7,390 nucleotides of DNA, from positions 1-7,390 of the forward strand of contig JAHEGP010000163.1 of the NCBI GenBank assembly GCA_024645065.1. The letters are read 5' to 3'. Both the position numbers and the translations under genes were made by a program. The notes beneath the pieces are model-generated. The model made no database searches. It saw nothing but the letters and a program-made list of their open reading frames with translations, and was not told the origin of the DNA. This DNA is from Cellvibrionales bacterium. GTDB lineage: Bacteria; Pseudomonadota; Gammaproteobacteria; Pseudomonadales; JAHEGP01. Each line of letters starts with the position of its first letter. Positions within the stretch are counted from its first letter, which is position 1. Positions 6,884-7,390 of the stretch are shown piece by piece.

Positions 6884-7390
6884 ATGGCTAAACAGATGGT
6901 AAATACGGTGTGCGGGCCGCTGGCGACGTCTGACCTGGGTGTCACGCTGATGCATGAGCACCTGGTCATTGGCTATCCCGGCTGGCAAGCGGACACCCTG
7001 CACCCCGGGCCGTCGCGGGAGGAAATGCTGGCGATATGTTACGACAAGATCCAGGCGATGCAGGACCGGGGTATCCAGTCGATGCTCGACCCCTGTCCCA
7101 ACGACCTCGGCCGCGATGTTGAATTTGCGGCCGAGGTTTCGGCGCGCACCGGGTTCAACATCGTATGTGCCACCGGTCTGTACAAGGAGGACGAGGGCGG
7201 CCCCGCATACTGGCACTTTCGGCGCAGCCTGGGCACTGCGGTGGAGGCGATGGCCGAGCTGTTTATCCGGGAACTGACCGTGGGAATTGGCCACACGGGC
7301 ATCAAGGCCGGCATCATCAAGGTTGCCACGGGCGTTGGCAAGATAAGCGAGTACGAGCAGCTGGTGTTGCAGGCAGCGGCGATAGCCGCG
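6884..7390 (+). CDS. Phosphotriesterase-family amidohydrolase, N-terminal part (3' end outside window)
   Basis: The frame runs from the ATG at 6884 to the window end without a stop, giving 169 residues, roughly half of a typical 320-350-residue protein. Family members are binuclear-metal TIM-barrel hydrolases that act on phosphotriesters or lactones, or have no known substrate. Visible features are the first-strand metal motif MHEHL (His24 and His26), the opening VCGPLATSDLGVTLMHEH typical of the family, the strand segment MLDPCPND, and TGIKAGIIKVAT, in which Lys146 aligns with the carboxylated lysine bridging the two metals. Later metal ligands (two His and an Asp) would fall beyond the window. 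No signal peptide is seen, so it is probably cytoplasmic. It is divergent from the molybdenum hydroxylase operon. Lactonase versus phosphotriesterase versus other activity cannot be decided from this fragment. Confidence 0.9.
   Translation, partial: MAKQMVNTVCGPLATSDLGVTLMHEHLVIGYPGWQADTLHPGPSREEMLAICYDKIQAMQDRGIQSMLDPCPNDLGRDVEFAAEVSARTGFNIVCATGLYKEDEGGPAYWHFRRSLGTAVEAMAELFIRELTVGIGHTGIKAGIIKVATGVGKISEYEQLVLQAAAIAA

Overview
The window is GC-rich, densely coding bacterial DNA. Protein family content and gene style suggest a gammaproteobacterium, perhaps a marine or environmental lineage, but this is an inference from a few proteins and no rRNA or other phylogenetic marker is present. I see no insertion sequence, CRISPR array, tRNA or rRNA.

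Layout from left to right. (1) The 3' part of an MgtE-type magnesium channel/transporter on the + strand (1-884, cut by the window edge). (2) Facing it across only 36 bp, a run of four minus-strand genes. Read in transcription order these are a small [2Fe-2S] subunit (6701-6240), a large molybdopterin-binding subunit (6243-4024, sharing an ATGA overlap with the first), a calcineurin-like metallophosphoesterase (about 4010-3072, 13 bp after the large subunit), and, after a 153-bp gap, an M13 (neprilysin/PepO-like) zinc metallopeptidase with a lipoprotein signal (2918-921). (3) Divergent from this run, across a 182-bp intergenic region, a phosphotriesterase-family amidohydrolase on the + strand (6884 to the window end, cut). 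This last gene has no stop codon inside the window but is well supported by its metal-site motifs.

The two molybdenum-hydroxylase subunits are of the two-subunit isoquinoline 1-oxidoreductase (IorAB)-like type. The small subunit carries two [2Fe-2S] clusters. The large subunit binds the molybdenum cofactor and has a twin-arginine signal with an unusual lipobox-like cysteine, which suggests a periplasmic, possibly membrane-tethered, oxidoreductase. The substrate cannot be told from sequence. The divergent phosphotriesterase/lactonase-like gene shares the control region, so the pair may act on related organic substrates, but this is a hypothesis.

The most interesting non-coding signal is in the 182-bp divergent region: a 13-bp direct tandem repeat (12/13 identical), followed by a GC-rich inverted repeat and a plausible sigma70-like promoter for the phosphotriesterase gene. 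Apart from that, the window looks like ordinary chromosomal housekeeping and catabolic content. I found no convincing evidence of an entirely new system.
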